From contig CM072879.1 of NCBI GenBank assembly GCA_036937835.1, positions 556,001 to 620,000 on the forward strand: a stretch of DNA of 64,000 nucleotides. Reading direction: 5' to 3'. The position numbers and the translations under genes are program-made. The notes under the pieces were generated by a model. That model made no database searches and was not told the DNA's origin. It saw only the letters and a list, made by a program, of their open reading frames with translations. The stretch's first letter is position 1. Every line of letters starts with the position of its first letter. Shown piece by piece: positions 32,383 to 43,400 of this stretch. The DNA comes from Pampus argenteus. Lineage: Eukaryota; Chordata; Actinopteri; Scombriformes; Stromateidae.

Positions 32383-35300
32383 ATGACCACAGTAACTTCT
32401 GTTAATGCAAACAGTCTAAGGGACAGAAATAAACTGAAGTCACTGTTGAACATATATAGGAGTGACATCCTGTGCATACAAGAGACAAATTGGGATGAGG
32501 TGATAGTAAAGGATGTAAGGGAGGTGTGGGGGGAGGGGGTTTACTATAATAACGGGGCTAAGAATGCCAGAGGGGTGGCAATAATGATAAAGAAGGGCAG
32601 GGTAGAGGAGATAAGAGAGGTATATAAAGATAGGACGGGGAGGATAATAGTAATAGAGTTCAAGTATCAAAACGTGTTGTTTAGATTAATCAATATATAT
32701 GTTCCAAATATAGAAATAGACAAGAGAAGCATAATAGATGAGCTAAGAGGGCTCGTGATTGGGAGATGCATAATAGTGGGGGATTTTAATATTAAATGTA
32801 GTAGGTTAGATATAGGGAAAGGTGTAGCTTTCAGATGGGAGAAGTCGAGGGAGATGTTGATAGACATGATGAGAGTGAAGGGTTTAGTTGATGTGTGGAG
32901 ATATGAAAATCCAGAGAGGAGGGAATTCTCCAGGAGACAGATGAGGGAGGGGGTACTGAAACAAAGTAGGATAGATTTGGTTCTAACACAGGGAGAGAAC
33001 ACCAAATATATTGACAGGATAAGATATGAAATAAATTCACTGAGTGACCATGATGCGGTCAGATTTAGGATCAGGGTAGGGAGAGAGGAAATGGGGGGAG
33101 GGATGTGGATTTTAAACGCTGGGTATATCGAAGAGGAGGAATACAAACAGCAGATTAGGGAATTATTAGAATGTGCGAATAAAAAAATACAACTATGCGC
33201 TGAAAGCAATGGGGTAGATGCTCAGATTGGGGTGATATGGGAGAAAGCGAAGAATGAAATCAGGTCAATAAGCATTAGATATGGTAGAAGGAGAAATATG
33301 AGAGTGAAGAGAAAAGAAAAGGAGCTGCGGGAAAGATTGAGGGTAGAGCTGAGCAAAGCGGAGAATGAAGACGGTTACAGCATGGAGAATTATATAGAGG
33401 TGAAGATGGAGCTCCAGAGGTATGAGACAGAGAAGTGCAGGGGCGCAATTCTACGGAGCAAGGCACAATATGCAGTGGAGGGAGAAAGGTGCACAGCCTA
33501 CTTTTTAGGTTTGGAAAAGAGTAAGCAAAGTAGGACATATATACATGAAATTAGGAATGGGGAGGGGGAGGTAATAGGAGATTATGTGGGCATACTGGAA
33601 AGGGTGCAGGAGTTTTATAGGGAAATATATAAGGGGGGTGGATCGGAGGAGGATAGTATGGTGGAGGTACTGGATAGTGTGGAGAGTAAGCTGTGCACAG
33701 AGGATAGCGAGTGGTGTGACAGAGACATAAATAGGGAGGAGGTGATGGAGGCAATTCAGGGGCTGAAAAGTGGAAAGAGCCCAGGGAGCGATGGGATAGG
33801 AATTGAATTGTATAAAGTGCACAAAGAGGTGATGGCAACAATGCTGGTGGAGGTTTTTCGAGAAATTGAGAGGACCGGGATGGTGCAGAATAGGATGTTG
33901 GAGGGGGTGATCACTTTGGTTTTTAAGAAGAAGGGAAGTAGGCTGGATTTGCAGAATTATAGGCCCATAAGCTTGCTGAATGTGGATTATAAAATTTTGG
34001 CCAAGGTATTAGCAAACAGAATAAAACGAGTAATAGGGGATATAATTAAAATGTCTCAGAGTTACAGCATACCAGGCAGAGACATAGCCGACACAATCGC
34101 AACAGTTAGGGATATAATAGAATTTATGAAGAGAGACGGGGTGGGGGGAGTGGTCGTGGGAATAGATTGGAATAAAGCGTTTGATAGGGTAGAACATGAT
34201 TTTCTGTTTAGATTACTGGAGAGATTTGGATTTGGTGAAAGATTGGTGGGGTGGGTGAGGAGGGTCTACAAGGGTGCAAGGAGCTGCGTTAAGATAAATG
34301 GAGTGCTGACTGACCGATTTTGCCTGGGAAGATCCATAAGGCAGGGATGCCCTCTATCAGCATTACTTTACGCCATTTCGGTAGAGCCCCTGGCCTTGCT
34401 AATTAAAAAAGATATAAGAGTGCGAGGCATAGAACTCCAAGCGGGGGGGACGCACACAATAAATCAATATGCGGATGACACAACAATAACAGTGAGGGAC
34501 GGGAGCAGTGTGAAAAGGGTGCTGGAACTGATAGACGTATACGGGAAGGCATCAGGCGCGAGAATAAATAAGGAAAAATCTGAAATAATGTATATAGGTG
34601 GAGCAGAGAGGGAGGGAGTAGGCTTAAGGGTGGAGGAAAGGTACATTAATGTGCTGGGGGTATACTTGGGTGTAGAAACTAAAGAGGCAACTGAGGCCAC
34701 ATGGACAGGGGTCATTAATAAGATAAGGACCATTTGCGGGAGGTGGAAAGCCAGGAAGCTTAGGCTGAAGGGAAAGATCACAGTGGTCAATAGCCTGCTA
34801 CTATCAGTCTGTGTATATGTGTTGACTGTTTTAGAAATGCCAGTATGGGTTATGAATGACCTTAATAGGATAGTGTGTGATTTTATATGGGAGGGGAAGG
34901 GTGTCAAGATTGCACAGGGGACACTGGTGGGGAAAAGGTGTGAGGGTGGACTGAATCTATTGGATATAGGCACAAAAAAGATAGCACTGAGGATCAAAAC
35001 GGTGAAAAAATACATGATGGGGAGGTGTAATTATGGGTGGAGAGATTTTATGACGAAATATATTGAGGAGGTAGGAGGTGTAGGGCAGTATGTTTGGTAC
35101 ATGGGTTTGAAGCAGTCAATGACGGTAGCTATACCAGAATTTTATAGAGAGGTCCTAGAAGCCTGGAGGAAATTCCTACCCAAGCTGCAGTATGAATGTA
35201 AAGCCATACAGCCGCTGGCGAGACTGCCCCTCTTTCTTAATGAAAAAATAAAATACAATGGCAGGACATTATATGAGCCCAAACTTATAGAAGGAGGGAT

Positions 35301-36201
35301 CAGACAAATAAAGGACATAATGTATGAGGTGATTCCAGGATTTCTAAGAAATAATTGTATATATGACCAGGTGTGTGAGCTGGAGGGGATGGATAATAGG
35401 GATAAAGTAAATAAGATATATGAAAAAATTAAAGCAAGCATACCCTTTGAGTGGGCTAACCTTATTCGAAGCGAATGTGTGATAGGGAGAGAGGCGAGTA
35501 TGCCTGAGCTCTATGTGATGGAGTATGGGGAGAAGATCAAAATGGCTGGAATGAGTGTGAAGAAAGTATATAGATGGATGATTGTCGACGTGAGGAAGGA
35601 GCCGGCAGCCGAAAGAGTGTGGAGCAAGGTATTCACAGGGATGGACGTGAAAAGAATGTGGTCGAATATGGGAATAAAGTATAACTCTATAGAGTGTGAA
35701 AACAATGATTTCTTGATTAGGCATAACAGGATTTATACAAATGTGGTTTTACACAAGATTAACAGCAAAGTAGATGTGATGTGCGACATTTGTAAAAGTG
35801 GTCATGAGAGCTTTTTACATTATTTTTTAGACTGTGGTGATTTAGGAGTTTTTTTTGACTTCCTGAAAGCCCTGGTGAAGGAAAACTGGGCTGCGGAGTT
35901 GGATTTGGGGGTAGGGTGGAGATCTCTTTTTCTGTTCGGTACATTGGAAAGGAAGAAACAAGTAAATTTTGATTTAATAAACTATGTGCTAAGTCATGCC
36001 AGACTCGCGGTCGTCTACCGGAGGAACTACGCCCACTTCGAGGGACGGAAGGTGAATATAGAAACCTTGTTTAAAGCACTCATGGAGAGAGATGTGTCCT
36101 TAATGTATAAGTATGGAGGGGAGGGGGCGAAGGAATTTTTTACGAGTGGGAATAAGTTAATACACGTTGGGGCGGGAGGGGAGATTGGGTTTAGTTGGTA
36201 A
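32383..36201 (+). CDS. Mutsu ORF2 polyprotein: AP-like endonuclease and reverse transcriptase (copy 2)
   Basis: 1,272 residues with the same catalytic set as copy 1: endonuclease E34, GDFN 133-136 and SDHD 221-224, reverse transcriptase YADD 696-699, and the C-terminal CCHHC motif 1134-1151. The differences noted are Pro985 (Arg in copy 1) and Glu1235 (Lys in copy 1), plus a few silent changes. Neither changed residue lies in a catalytic motif. Either copy could encode active enzyme. Confidence 0.93.
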   Translation: MTTVTSVNANSLRDRNKLKSLLNIYRSDILCIQETNWDEVIVKDVREVWGEGVYYNNGAKNARGVAIMIKKGRVEEIREVYKDRTGRIIVIEFKYQNVLFRLINIYVPNIEIDKRSIIDELRGLVIGRCIIVGDFNIKCSRLDIGKGVAFRWEKSREMLIDMMRVKGLVDVWRYENPERREFSRRQMREGVLKQSRIDLVLTQGENTKYIDRIRYEINSLSDHDAVRFRIRVGREEMGGGMWILNAGYIEEEEYKQQIRELLECANKKIQLCAESNGVDAQIGVIWEKAKNEIRSISIRYGRRRNMRVKRKEKELRERLRVELSKAENEDGYSMENYIEVKMELQRYETEKCRGAILRSKAQYAVEGERCTAYFLGLEKSKQSRTYIHEIRNGEGEVIGDYVGILERVQEFYREIYKGGGSEEDSMVEVLDSVESKLCTEDSEWCDRDINREEVMEAIQGLKSGKSPGSDGIGIELYKVHKEVMATMLVEVFREIERTGMVQNRMLEGVITLVFKKKGSRLDLQNYRPISLLNVDYKILAKVLANRIKRVIGDIIKMSQSYSIPGRDIADTIATVRDIIEFMKRDGVGGVVVGIDWNKAFDRVEHDFLFRLLERFGFGERLVGWVRRVYKGARSCVKINGVLTDRFCLGRSIRQGCPLSALLYAISVEPLALLIKKDIRVRGIELQAGGTHTINQYADDTTITVRDGSSVKRVLELIDVYGKASGARINKEKSEIMYIGGAEREGVGLRVEERYINVLGVYLGVETKEATEATWTGVINKIRTICGRWKARKLRLKGKITVVNSLLLSVCVYVLTVLEMPVWVMNDLNRIVCDFIWEGKGVKIAQGTLVGKRCEGGLNLLDIGTKKIALRIKTVKKYMMGRCNYGWRDFMTKYIEEVGGVGQYVWYMGLKQSMTVAIPEFYREVLEAWRKFLPKLQYECKAIQPLARLPLFLNEKIKYNGRTLYEPKLIEGGIRQIKDIMYEVIPGFLRNNCIYDQVCELEGMDNRDKVNKIYEKIKASIPFEWANLIRSECVIGREASMPELYVMEYGEKIKMAGMSVKKVYRWMIVDVRKEPAAERVWSKVFTGMDVKRMWSNMGIKYNSIECENNDFLIRHNRIYTNVVLHKINSKVDVMCDICKSGHESFLHYFLDCGDLGVFFDFLKALVKENWAAELDLGVGWRSLFLFGTLERKKQVNFDLINYVLSHARLAVVYRRNYAHFEGRKVNIETLFKALMERDVSLMYKYGGEGAKEFFTSGNKLIHVGAGGEIGFSW

Positions 36202-36421
36202 TAATGACGAGGGCAGGCCTTTTGATTTGATTTGATTTGATTTGATCCTGTGTCCTCCATACTAAAGCGAATAATGAGATCTATTTTTGTTTATTTGTGG
36301 GGAGTAGGGTAGGGGAATGGTTTGTTTGATGGAGAGGACAGATGTATGTGAATAATGTGTGAATCTGTTTGTCGAAAATTTGTGAATTGTAAACAAATAA
36401 AAAAAAGATAAAAAAAAAAAA
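36202..36421 (+). other. Mutsu copy 2, 3' UTR and A-rich tail
   Basis: Same layout as copy 1, with the TTTGA run at about 36220-36246, an AATAAA-like signal and A-rich end. One substitution (GTGAATAAT for GTAAATAAT) and one fewer terminal A. Confidence 0.75.
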
Positions 36422-36520
36422 GAACAAGCCCGATCTCGTCTGATCTCGCAAGCTAACTAGGGTTGGGCCTGGTTAGTACTTGCATGGGAGACCGCCTGGG
36501 AATACCAGGTGCTGTAAGCC
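36422..36520 (+). pseudogene. 5S rRNA type B, 3' fragment right of Mutsu copy 2
   Basis: Positions 21-118 of a type-B core starting at the right GAAC. Position 25 is G to A (GAACAAG), unlike the flank of copy 1. The internal promoter boxes are intact. Confidence 0.92.
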
Positions 36521-37256
36521 TTTTCTGTGCTCTACGCAAACTGCAGAGGACGCTGCTGCCTCTTGTGTGCAGACAGAGCAAAGAGCGAACTTATTAGCGG
36601 CTTTTTCATTGGTGCCTCTTCAGAGTAAATTAGTTTAACCAAACTTATATATAGACCCCAGTCACATCTATTTTCATGTCAAATAATATAGGTTACTAGA
36701 TAAGATTACATATTGTATGTCGCATGTCCATCATAATGTTCTTTACATTCATTAAAATGTCAACATGATTAGAAAATATGTTTTTCTTGTAAATGAAAAT
36801 ACTGAAACAACAATCACAAAGCTTTTATCTTTGTAATTACCCCAGGTTGTCCTTTTCATAGGCTCTTTTGTTAAATTACATTATTTCTTAAAGCAACTAA
36901 AATCATTTCCTTCTTTGAGAAAAGAAAAAAACAACAACAAGCTCTGCACGTACCGTATTTTCAGGTAAGGGGAAAGAGAAAATATCTAAGAAAAAACTGG
37001 TATTTTTCTACACATGGCTAGTTGGGGTTAACTGTCAAAGGAACAAATTAAAAGACTAAAACCATCACCTGTTGAATACTTCACAGGTACGTTTCAGAAG
37101 AGAACGTTTAAATGTCGTATGTTTTAAGATGCCTTCCAAAGCCTGATATGATCTATACATACGTTATTTACACATGTTGATCAAACGTGAAATAAAATAC
37201 CCACAGAGGAGGTAACAGCGTCCTCTGCAGTTTGCATAGAGCAGTAAAAAAAAAAA

Positions 37257-37375
37257 AGCTTACAGCACCTGGTATTCCCAGGCGGTCTCCCATCCAAGTA
37301 CTAACCAGGCCCTAACCTGCTTAGCTTCCGAGATCAGACGAGACCGGGCGCGCTCAGGGTGGTATGGCCGTAAGC
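37257..37375 (-). rRNA. Chimeric 5S rRNA (B start, A body) at the array inversion point
   Basis: The 118-nt core is type A at positions 23, 26, 48, 56, 57, 61, 63 and 82, but type B at position 12. Its upstream flank is the type-B promoter (TTTATACATGTCGATC on the plus strand). The exchange point therefore lies between core positions 12 and 23. Position 32 also reads G. The gene is complete and driven by a type-B upstream region, so it may be functional. It marks where the array turns round. Confidence 0.9.
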
Positions 37376-37725
37376 CGAGGAAACTGACACACACAGGGTA
37401 TTTATACATGTCGATCAACAGCATCGCGAACGTCTGTTCCGATTGATAAAGGGTTAACACATCACTGTATTTTGGGATCAAGAACCTCTGATTCCAGTCA
37501 TACAATCCCCCAACATTAAGAAGAATGATATAGACTGTGTATTAAGTAATAATGTCTACAGGTTGACCTGGAGAGGAACGCACAGTTACAGCTGTTACTG
37601 GCTGACTTTGTGTCATCGTCAGGGTGTCGTGTTTCCATTCAGTATCGACATATACAATCACCGCACATGTGAGAGAGTGTGGCGTTACGGCATCTATAAA
37701 TACCCTGTGTGTGTCTGTTTCCGTC

Positions 37726-37844
37726 GCTTACGGCCACACCACCCTGAGCGCGCCCGATCTCGTCTGATCTCGGAAGCTAAGCAGGTTAGGGCCTGGTTAG
37801 TATTTGGATGGTAGACCGCCTGGGAATACCAGGTGCTGTAAGCT
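37726..37844 (+). rRNA. 5S rRNA, type A, in inverted unit
   Basis: Full-length type-A core on the plus strand, with type-A upstream flank and T-run downstream. Changes at position 78 (C to T) and position 87 (G to T, in box C) suggest a peripheral, less homogenised copy. Confidence 0.9.
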
Positions 37845-38578
37845 TTTTTTTTTTACTGCTCTATGCAAACTGCAGAGGACGCTGTTTCCTCCTCTGTGGG
37901 TATTTTATTTCACGTTTGATCAACATGTGTAAATAACGTATGTATAGATCATATCAGGCTTTGGAAGGCATCTTAAAACATACAACATTTAAATGTTCTC
38001 TTCTGAAACGTACCTGTGAAGTATTCAACAGGTGATGGTTTTAGTCTTTTAATTTGTTCCTTTGACAGTTAACCCCAACAAGCCATGTGTAGAAAAATAC
38101 CTGTTTTTTCTTAGATATTTTCTCTTTCCCTCACCTGAAAATACGGTACGTGCAGAGCTTGTTGTTGTTTTTTTCTTTTCTCAAAGAACGAAATGATGTT
38201 AGTTGCTTTAAGAAATGATGTAATTTAACAAAAAAGCCTATGAAAAGGACAACCTGGGGTCATTTCAAAGATAAAAGCTTTGTGATTGTTGTTTCAGTAT
38301 TTTTATTTACAAGAAAAACATATTTTCTAATCATGTTGACATTTTAATGAATGTAAAGAACATTATGATGGACATCCGACATACAATATGTAATCTTATC
38401 TAGTAACCTATATTATTTGACATGAAAATGGATGTGACTGGGGTCTATATATAAGTTTGGTTAAATTAATTTACTCTGAAGAGGCACCAGTGAAAAAGCA
38501 GCTAATAAGTTCGCTCTTTGCTCTGTCTGCACACAAGAGGCAGCAGCGTCCTCTGCAGTTTGCGTAGAGCACAGAAAA

Positions 38579-38697
38579 GGCTTACAGCACCTGGTATTCC
38601 CAGGCGGTCTCCCATGCAAGTACTAACCAGGCCCAACTCTAGTTAGCTTGCGAGATCAGACGAGATCGGGCTCGTTCAGGGTGGTATGGCCGTAAGC
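38579..38697 (-). rRNA. 5S rRNA, type B, in inverted unit (last of array)
   Basis: Full-length type-B core on the minus strand with position 60 G to A in box A. The upstream region carries extra substitutions (GATGAACATCATCGCG). Last 5S gene before the satellite. Confidence 0.9.
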
Positions 38698-39003
38698 CAA
38701 GGAAACTGACACACACAGGGTATTTATACATGTCGATGAACATCATCGCGATCGTCTGTTCCGATTGATAAAGGGTTAACACATCACCGTATTTTGGGAT
38801 CAAGAACCTCTGATTCCAGTCATACAATCCCCCAACATTAAGAAGAATGATATAGACTGTGTATTAAGTAATAATGTCTACAGGTTGACCTGGAGAGGAA
38901 TGCACAGTTACAGCTGTTACTGGCTGACTTTGTGTCATCCTCAGGGTGTCGTGTTTCCATTCAGTATCGACATATACAATCACCGCACATGTGAGAGACA
39001 GCT

Positions 39004-39022
39004 AATCACTTCTGTGACCTTC
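39004..39022. repeat. Satellite fragment between 5S array and L2 element
   Basis: AATCACTTCTGTGACCTTC matches the satellite unit, for example at about 48,526-48,544. It shows that the satellite began immediately at the 5S border and was later interrupted by the L2 insertion. Confidence 0.75.
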
Positions 39023-39555
39023 AAATTTCAAATCAAATCAAATCAAATTTTATTTATATAGCCCAAAATCACAAAATACATTTGTCTCAGAGGGCTTTAC
39101 AATCTGTACAAGGAGTGACACCCTCTGTCCTTAGACCCTCGATTCGAGTGAGGAAAAACTTGCCCACCAAAAAACCTTTTAACAGGAAAAAAGGTGGAAG
39201 AAACCTCAGGAAGAGCCACAAAGGAGGGATCCCTCTCCCAGGACGGACAGACGTGCAATGATGTCACATGTACAGGACAAATCAACACACACATATTGTA
39301 CACTCCACATATTGTACAATGAATAATAATGAATTACAGTTGATGATAAGAATAGGTTACAATGAATGATGAATTATTACAGTAGCAGCAAATCATTACA
39401 TAACTATAAACTGTAATGGGGATATGGCAACAATGATGACGGCGACAACACATGCAGTAGACGCCACGCAGGACCACAGCAGCAGACAAAGTCCACAAGA
39501 ACCTGCTGGGCGAGAGAGCACAGAAACTCCGGGGAAGAAGTTTAATTAGTAACAT

Positions 39556-39622
39556 GATAGATAGATGGATTAGATAGATGGATAGATAAGGAGAGAGAGA
39601 GAATGAGAGAGAGAGAGCGAGT
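39556..39622. repeat. GATA/GATG and GA-rich microsatellite in the L2 3' UTR
   Basis: A short block of ATAGATAGATGG-type repeats runs into GAGAGA repeats. Simple-sequence tract with no other content. Confidence 0.8.
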
Positions 39623-39682
39623 ATGAGTCCCCCAGCAGTCTAGTTCTATGGCAGCATAACTAAGGGATGACCTGAGCCAGCC

Positions 39683-40498
39683 CTAATTATAAGCTTTATC
39701 AAACAGGAAAGTCTTAAGTCTACTCTTAAAGGTGTTGATCGTGTCTGCCTCCCGAACACAGAGTGGTAGTTTATTCCACAGAAGAGGAGCTTGATAGCTG
39801 AAAGCTCTGGCTCCCAATCTACTTTTAGACACTATAGGAACCACAAGGAACCCACCATCCTGGGAGCGCAATGTTCTAGTGGGGTGGTAAGGTACTATGA
39901 GCTCTTTTAAATATGATGGTGCCTGACCATGAAGAGCTTTGTAAGTTAGGAGAAGAATTTTAAATTCTATTCTAGATTTAACGGGTAGCCAGTGCAAGGA
40001 AGCCAAAATGGGAGAGATGTGATCTCTGATTTTGGTTCCTGTCAGAACACGTGCAGCAGCGTTCTGAATCAGCTGCAAACTCTTAAGAGACTTATTAGAG
40101 CAGCCTGATAGCAAAGAGTTACAATAGTCCAGCCTAGAAGTAACAAATGCATGGACTAGTTTTTCTGCATCCACTTGAGAAATGATGCGTCTGATTTTGG
40201 CAATGTTACGCAAGTGGAAGAATGCAGTCCTCGAAAGTTGTTTTATATAGTTATTAAAGGACAAGTCTTGATCAAAAACAACGCCAAGATTTTTTACGGT
40301 GGAGCTGGAGGCCAGGGTGATCCCATCTAAGGCTAAATCTCTGGAATGATAGTTTCTAAGGTGTTTGGGTCCTATTAGGAGAACTTCAGTTTTTTCTGAA
40401 TTTAGCTTCAGAAAATTGTGGGTCATCCAATTTTTTATGTCCTTAATGCATGCTTGAAGTCTAGTCAAGTGATTGGTTTCATCAGGCTTGAATTGGTT
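39683..40498 (-). pseudogene. L2 LINE ORF2, C-terminal part only
   Basis: About 270 residues are open from the truncation point to the stop at 39683. There is no genuine start; the frame runs straight into satellite at about 40498. The stretch is the region after the YADD motif and the reverse-transcriptase thumb, with NFLKLNSEKTEVLLIGPK, LGVVFDQDLSF, DYCNSLLSG, IQNAAARVLT and LHWLPVKSRIEFKILLLTYK, all typical of L2/CR1-group LINEs. The endonuclease and catalytic reverse-transcriptase residues are absent. The uninterrupted frame suggests a fairly recent, 5'-truncated insertion. Confidence 0.88.
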
Positions 40499-43400
40499 TT
40501 CCTACAGCTTTTACTGTAACATTTGTAAAAATAGCTTTCTCTATCGGAGAGAAGGCCAAAAGTGACAACTACAGTTTTTCTTAAACAAAGAGCAAAATTT
40601 TCAATCAAAACCATGTAAGCCATCAACAAGTAACTGATTTCTAATGATTAAGACCAAAAAACTCACTTCTGCGAGCTTCCGACAGCTTTTACTGTAACAT
40701 TTGTAAAAAATAGCTTTCTCTAGGCGAGAGAAGGCCAAAACTGACAATTATAGTTTTTCTTAAACAAAGAGCAATATTTCCAATTAAAATCATGTTTGCC
40801 ATCAACAAGTAACTGATTTCTAATGATTAGGACCAAAAAAACTAATTTCTGAAAGCTACTTGCAGCTTTTACTGTAACATTTGTAAAAAAAAATAGCTTT
40901 CTCTCGGCGAGAGAAGGCCAGACATGACAACTACAGTTTTTCTTAAACAAAGAGCAATATTTTCAATCAAAACCATGTTTGCCATCAACAAGTAACTGAT
41001 TTCTAATGAACAGGACCCAAAAAATCACTTCTGTGAGCTTTATACAGCTATTACTGTAAAATTTGTAAAAATAGCGTTCTCTCGCGAGACAAGGCCTAAA
41101 ATGACAACTACAGTTTTTCTTAAACAAAGAGCAATACTTTCAATCAAAGCCATGTTCGCCATCAACAAGTAACTGATTTCTAACAAATAGGACCAAAAAA
41201 TTCATTTCTGCGAGCTTCCTACAGCTTTTAATGTAACATTTGTAAAAAAAAAAAAAACTTTTTCTCGGTGAGAGAAGGCCAGAAATGACAACTACAGTTT
41301 TTCTTAAAAAAAGAGCAAAATTTTCAATCAAAACCATGTAAGCCATCAACAAGTAACTGATTTCTAATGATTAAGACCAAAAAACTCACTTCTGCGAGCT
41401 TCCGACAGCTTTTACTGTAACATTTGTAAAAATAGCGTTCTCTCGCGAGACAAAGCCTAAAATGACAACTACAGTTTTTCTCAAACAAAGAGCAATATTT
41501 TCAATTAAAACCATGTTCGACATCAACAAGTAACTGATTTCTAACAACTACGACCAAAAAATTAATTTCTGCGAGCTTCCTACAGCTTTTACTGTAACAT
41601 TTGTAAAAATGGGTTTCTCTCAGTGAGAGAAGGCCAGAAATGACAACTACAGTTTTTCTTAAACAAAGAGCAATATTTTCAATCAAAACCATGTTTGCCA
41701 TCAACAAGTAACTGATTTCTAATGATTAGGACCCAGAAAATCACTTCTGCGAGCGTCTTGCAGCTTCTTCTTGCAGCTTTAACTGTAGCATTTGTAAAAA
41801 ATAGCTTTCTCTATGCGAGAAGGCCAAAAATGACAACTACAGTTTTTCTTAAACAAAGAGCAATATTTTCAATCAAAACCATGTTTGCCATCAATAAGTA
41901 ACTGATTTCTAATGATTAGTACCGGAAAACTCACTCCTGCGTGCTTCCTACAACTTTTACTGTAACATTTGTAAAAAAAAAAATAGCTTTTTCTCTGTGA
42001 GAGAAGGCCAGACATGACAACTACAGTTTTTCTTAAACAAAGAGCAATATTTTCAATAAAAACCATGTTTGCCATCAACAAGTAATGGATTTCTAATGAT
42101 TAGGACTCAAAAAACACTTCTGTGAGCTTTCTACAGCTTTTACTGTAACATTTGTAAAAATGGGTTTCTCTCGGCGAGAGAAGGCCAGAAATGACAACTA
42201 CAGGTTTTCTTAAACGAAGAGCAATATTTTCCATCAAAACCATGTTTGCCATCAACAAGTAACTGATTTCTAATGATTAAGACCAAAAAAATCACTTCTG
42301 CGAGCTTCCGACAGCTTTTACTGTAACATTTGTAAAAATAGCTTTCTCTATGCGAGACAAGGCCAGAAATGACAACTACAGTTTTTCTAAAACAAAGAGC
42401 AATATTTTCAATCAAAACCATGTTTGCCATCAACAAGTAACTGATTTCTAATGATTAGGACCAAAAAACTCACTTCTTGCAGCTTTTACTGTAGCATTTG
42501 TAAAAATAGCCTTCTCTATGCGAGAAAAACCCAGAAATTACAACTACAGTTTTTCTTAAAGAAAGAGCAATATTTTCAATTACAACCATGTTCACCATCA
42601 ACAAGTAACTGATTTCTAATAATTAGAACCAAAAAACTCACTTCTGCGAGCGTCTTGCAGCTTCTTCCTGCAGCTTTAACTGTAGCTTTTGTAAAAATAG
42701 CTTTCTCTATGCGAGAGAAGGCCAAAAATGACAACTACAGTTTTTCTTAAACAAAGAGCAATATTTTCAATCAAAACCATGTTTGCCATCAACAAGTAAC
42801 TGATTTCTAATGATTAGGACCGAAAAACTCACTTCTGCGAGCTTCCTACAGCTTTTACTGTAACATTTGTAAAAATGTGTTTCTCTCGGTGAGAGAAGGC
42901 CAGACATGACAACTACAGTTTTTCTTAAACATAGAGCAATATTTTCAATCAAAACCATGTTTGCCATCAACAAGTAACTGATTTCTAATGATTAGGACCA
43001 AAAAAACTAATTTCTGAAAGCTTCTTGCAGCTTTAACTGTAGCTTTTGTAAAAATGGGTTTCTCTCGGTGAGAGAAGGCCAAAAATGACAACTACAGTTT
43101 TTCTTAAACAAAAAGCAATATTTTCAATCAAAACCATGTTTGCCATCAACCAGTAACTGATTTCTAATGATCAAGACCCAAAAAATCACTTCTGTGAGCT
43201 TCCTTCAACTTTTACTGTAACATTTGTAAAAATTGGTTTCTCTCGCGAGACATGGCCAGAAATGACAACTACAGTTTTTCTTAAACAAAGAGCAATATTT
43301 TCCATCAAAACCATGTTTGCCATCAACAAGTAACTGATTTCTAATGATTAGGACCAAAAAAACTAATTTCTGAAAGCTTCTTGCAGCTTTTACTGTAACA

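Larger units (their letters stand above)
30997..36421 (+). mobile_element. Mutsu: Mutsu-type 5S-specific non-LTR retrotransposon, copy 2
   Basis: This 5,425-bp element is nearly identical to copy 1 and inserted at the same 5S position, with GAAC at 30993-30996 and 36422-36425. Both ORFs are open. The A tail after GAT is 12 long (13 in copy 1). Its host unit shares the A93 type-A variant with the copy-1 host unit. This leaves two possible origins: a separate insertion, or duplication of a Mutsu-bearing unit by unequal exchange. Confidence 0.9.
1..38998. repeat. Tandem 5S rDNA array of two-gene units of about 1,325 bp
   Basis: Units recur every 1,315-1,326 bp, apart from insertions. Each holds a minus-strand type-A 5S gene, a 350-bp divergent promoter region, a plus-strand type-B 5S gene and about 740 bp of AT-rich spacer. 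The window opens inside a spacer, so the array continues to the left. Both gene types share conserved flanks: the roughly 31 bp upstream from the TATA-like box, and about 35 bp beginning with a CTCTAYGCAAACTGCAGAGG-like block downstream. This suggests that the two-gene unit arose by inverted duplication of one 5S gene with its flanks. Orientation flips near 37,260-37,375, and the array ends at about 38,998 inside an inverted promoter region. Confidence 0.95.
37376..38998. repeat. Inverted 5S unit at the end of the array
   Basis: From 37376 on, the sequence is the reverse complement of the normal unit order: type-B promoter side, type-A promoter side, type-A gene now on the plus strand, the two 3' spacers, type-B gene now on the minus strand, and a second promoter region that breaks off after GTGAGAGA at 38998. 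Satellite-like sequence begins within six bases. Confidence 0.9.
39023..40498 (-). mobile_element. 5'-truncated L2-type LINE inserted in the satellite
   Basis: The element reads on the minus strand. A C-terminal reverse-transcriptase/ORF2 fragment is followed by a 3' UTR of about 650 bp, ending in GGCTATATAAATAAAATTTG and repeats of ATTTG at about 39023-39047. The 3' UTR includes GATA/GATG and GAGA microsatellites (about 39556-39622). Satellite sequence stops at CTTC on the left and resumes at CCTACAGC on the right, so the insertion replaced little or nothing. No clear target duplication is visible. The protein and the tail look like L2 elements common in percomorph fish. Confidence 0.85.

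Noticed and set aside
1..38998. tRNA or snRNA genes linked to the 5S repeats, as in some animals
   Set aside because: I found no tRNA-like A/B box pair or snRNA-like sequence in the spacers on either strand by eye.
39683..40468. A host gene at the 5S/satellite border
   Set aside because: The frame is the C-terminal part of an L2 LINE polymerase, with no real start codon, and is truncated directly against satellite DNA.
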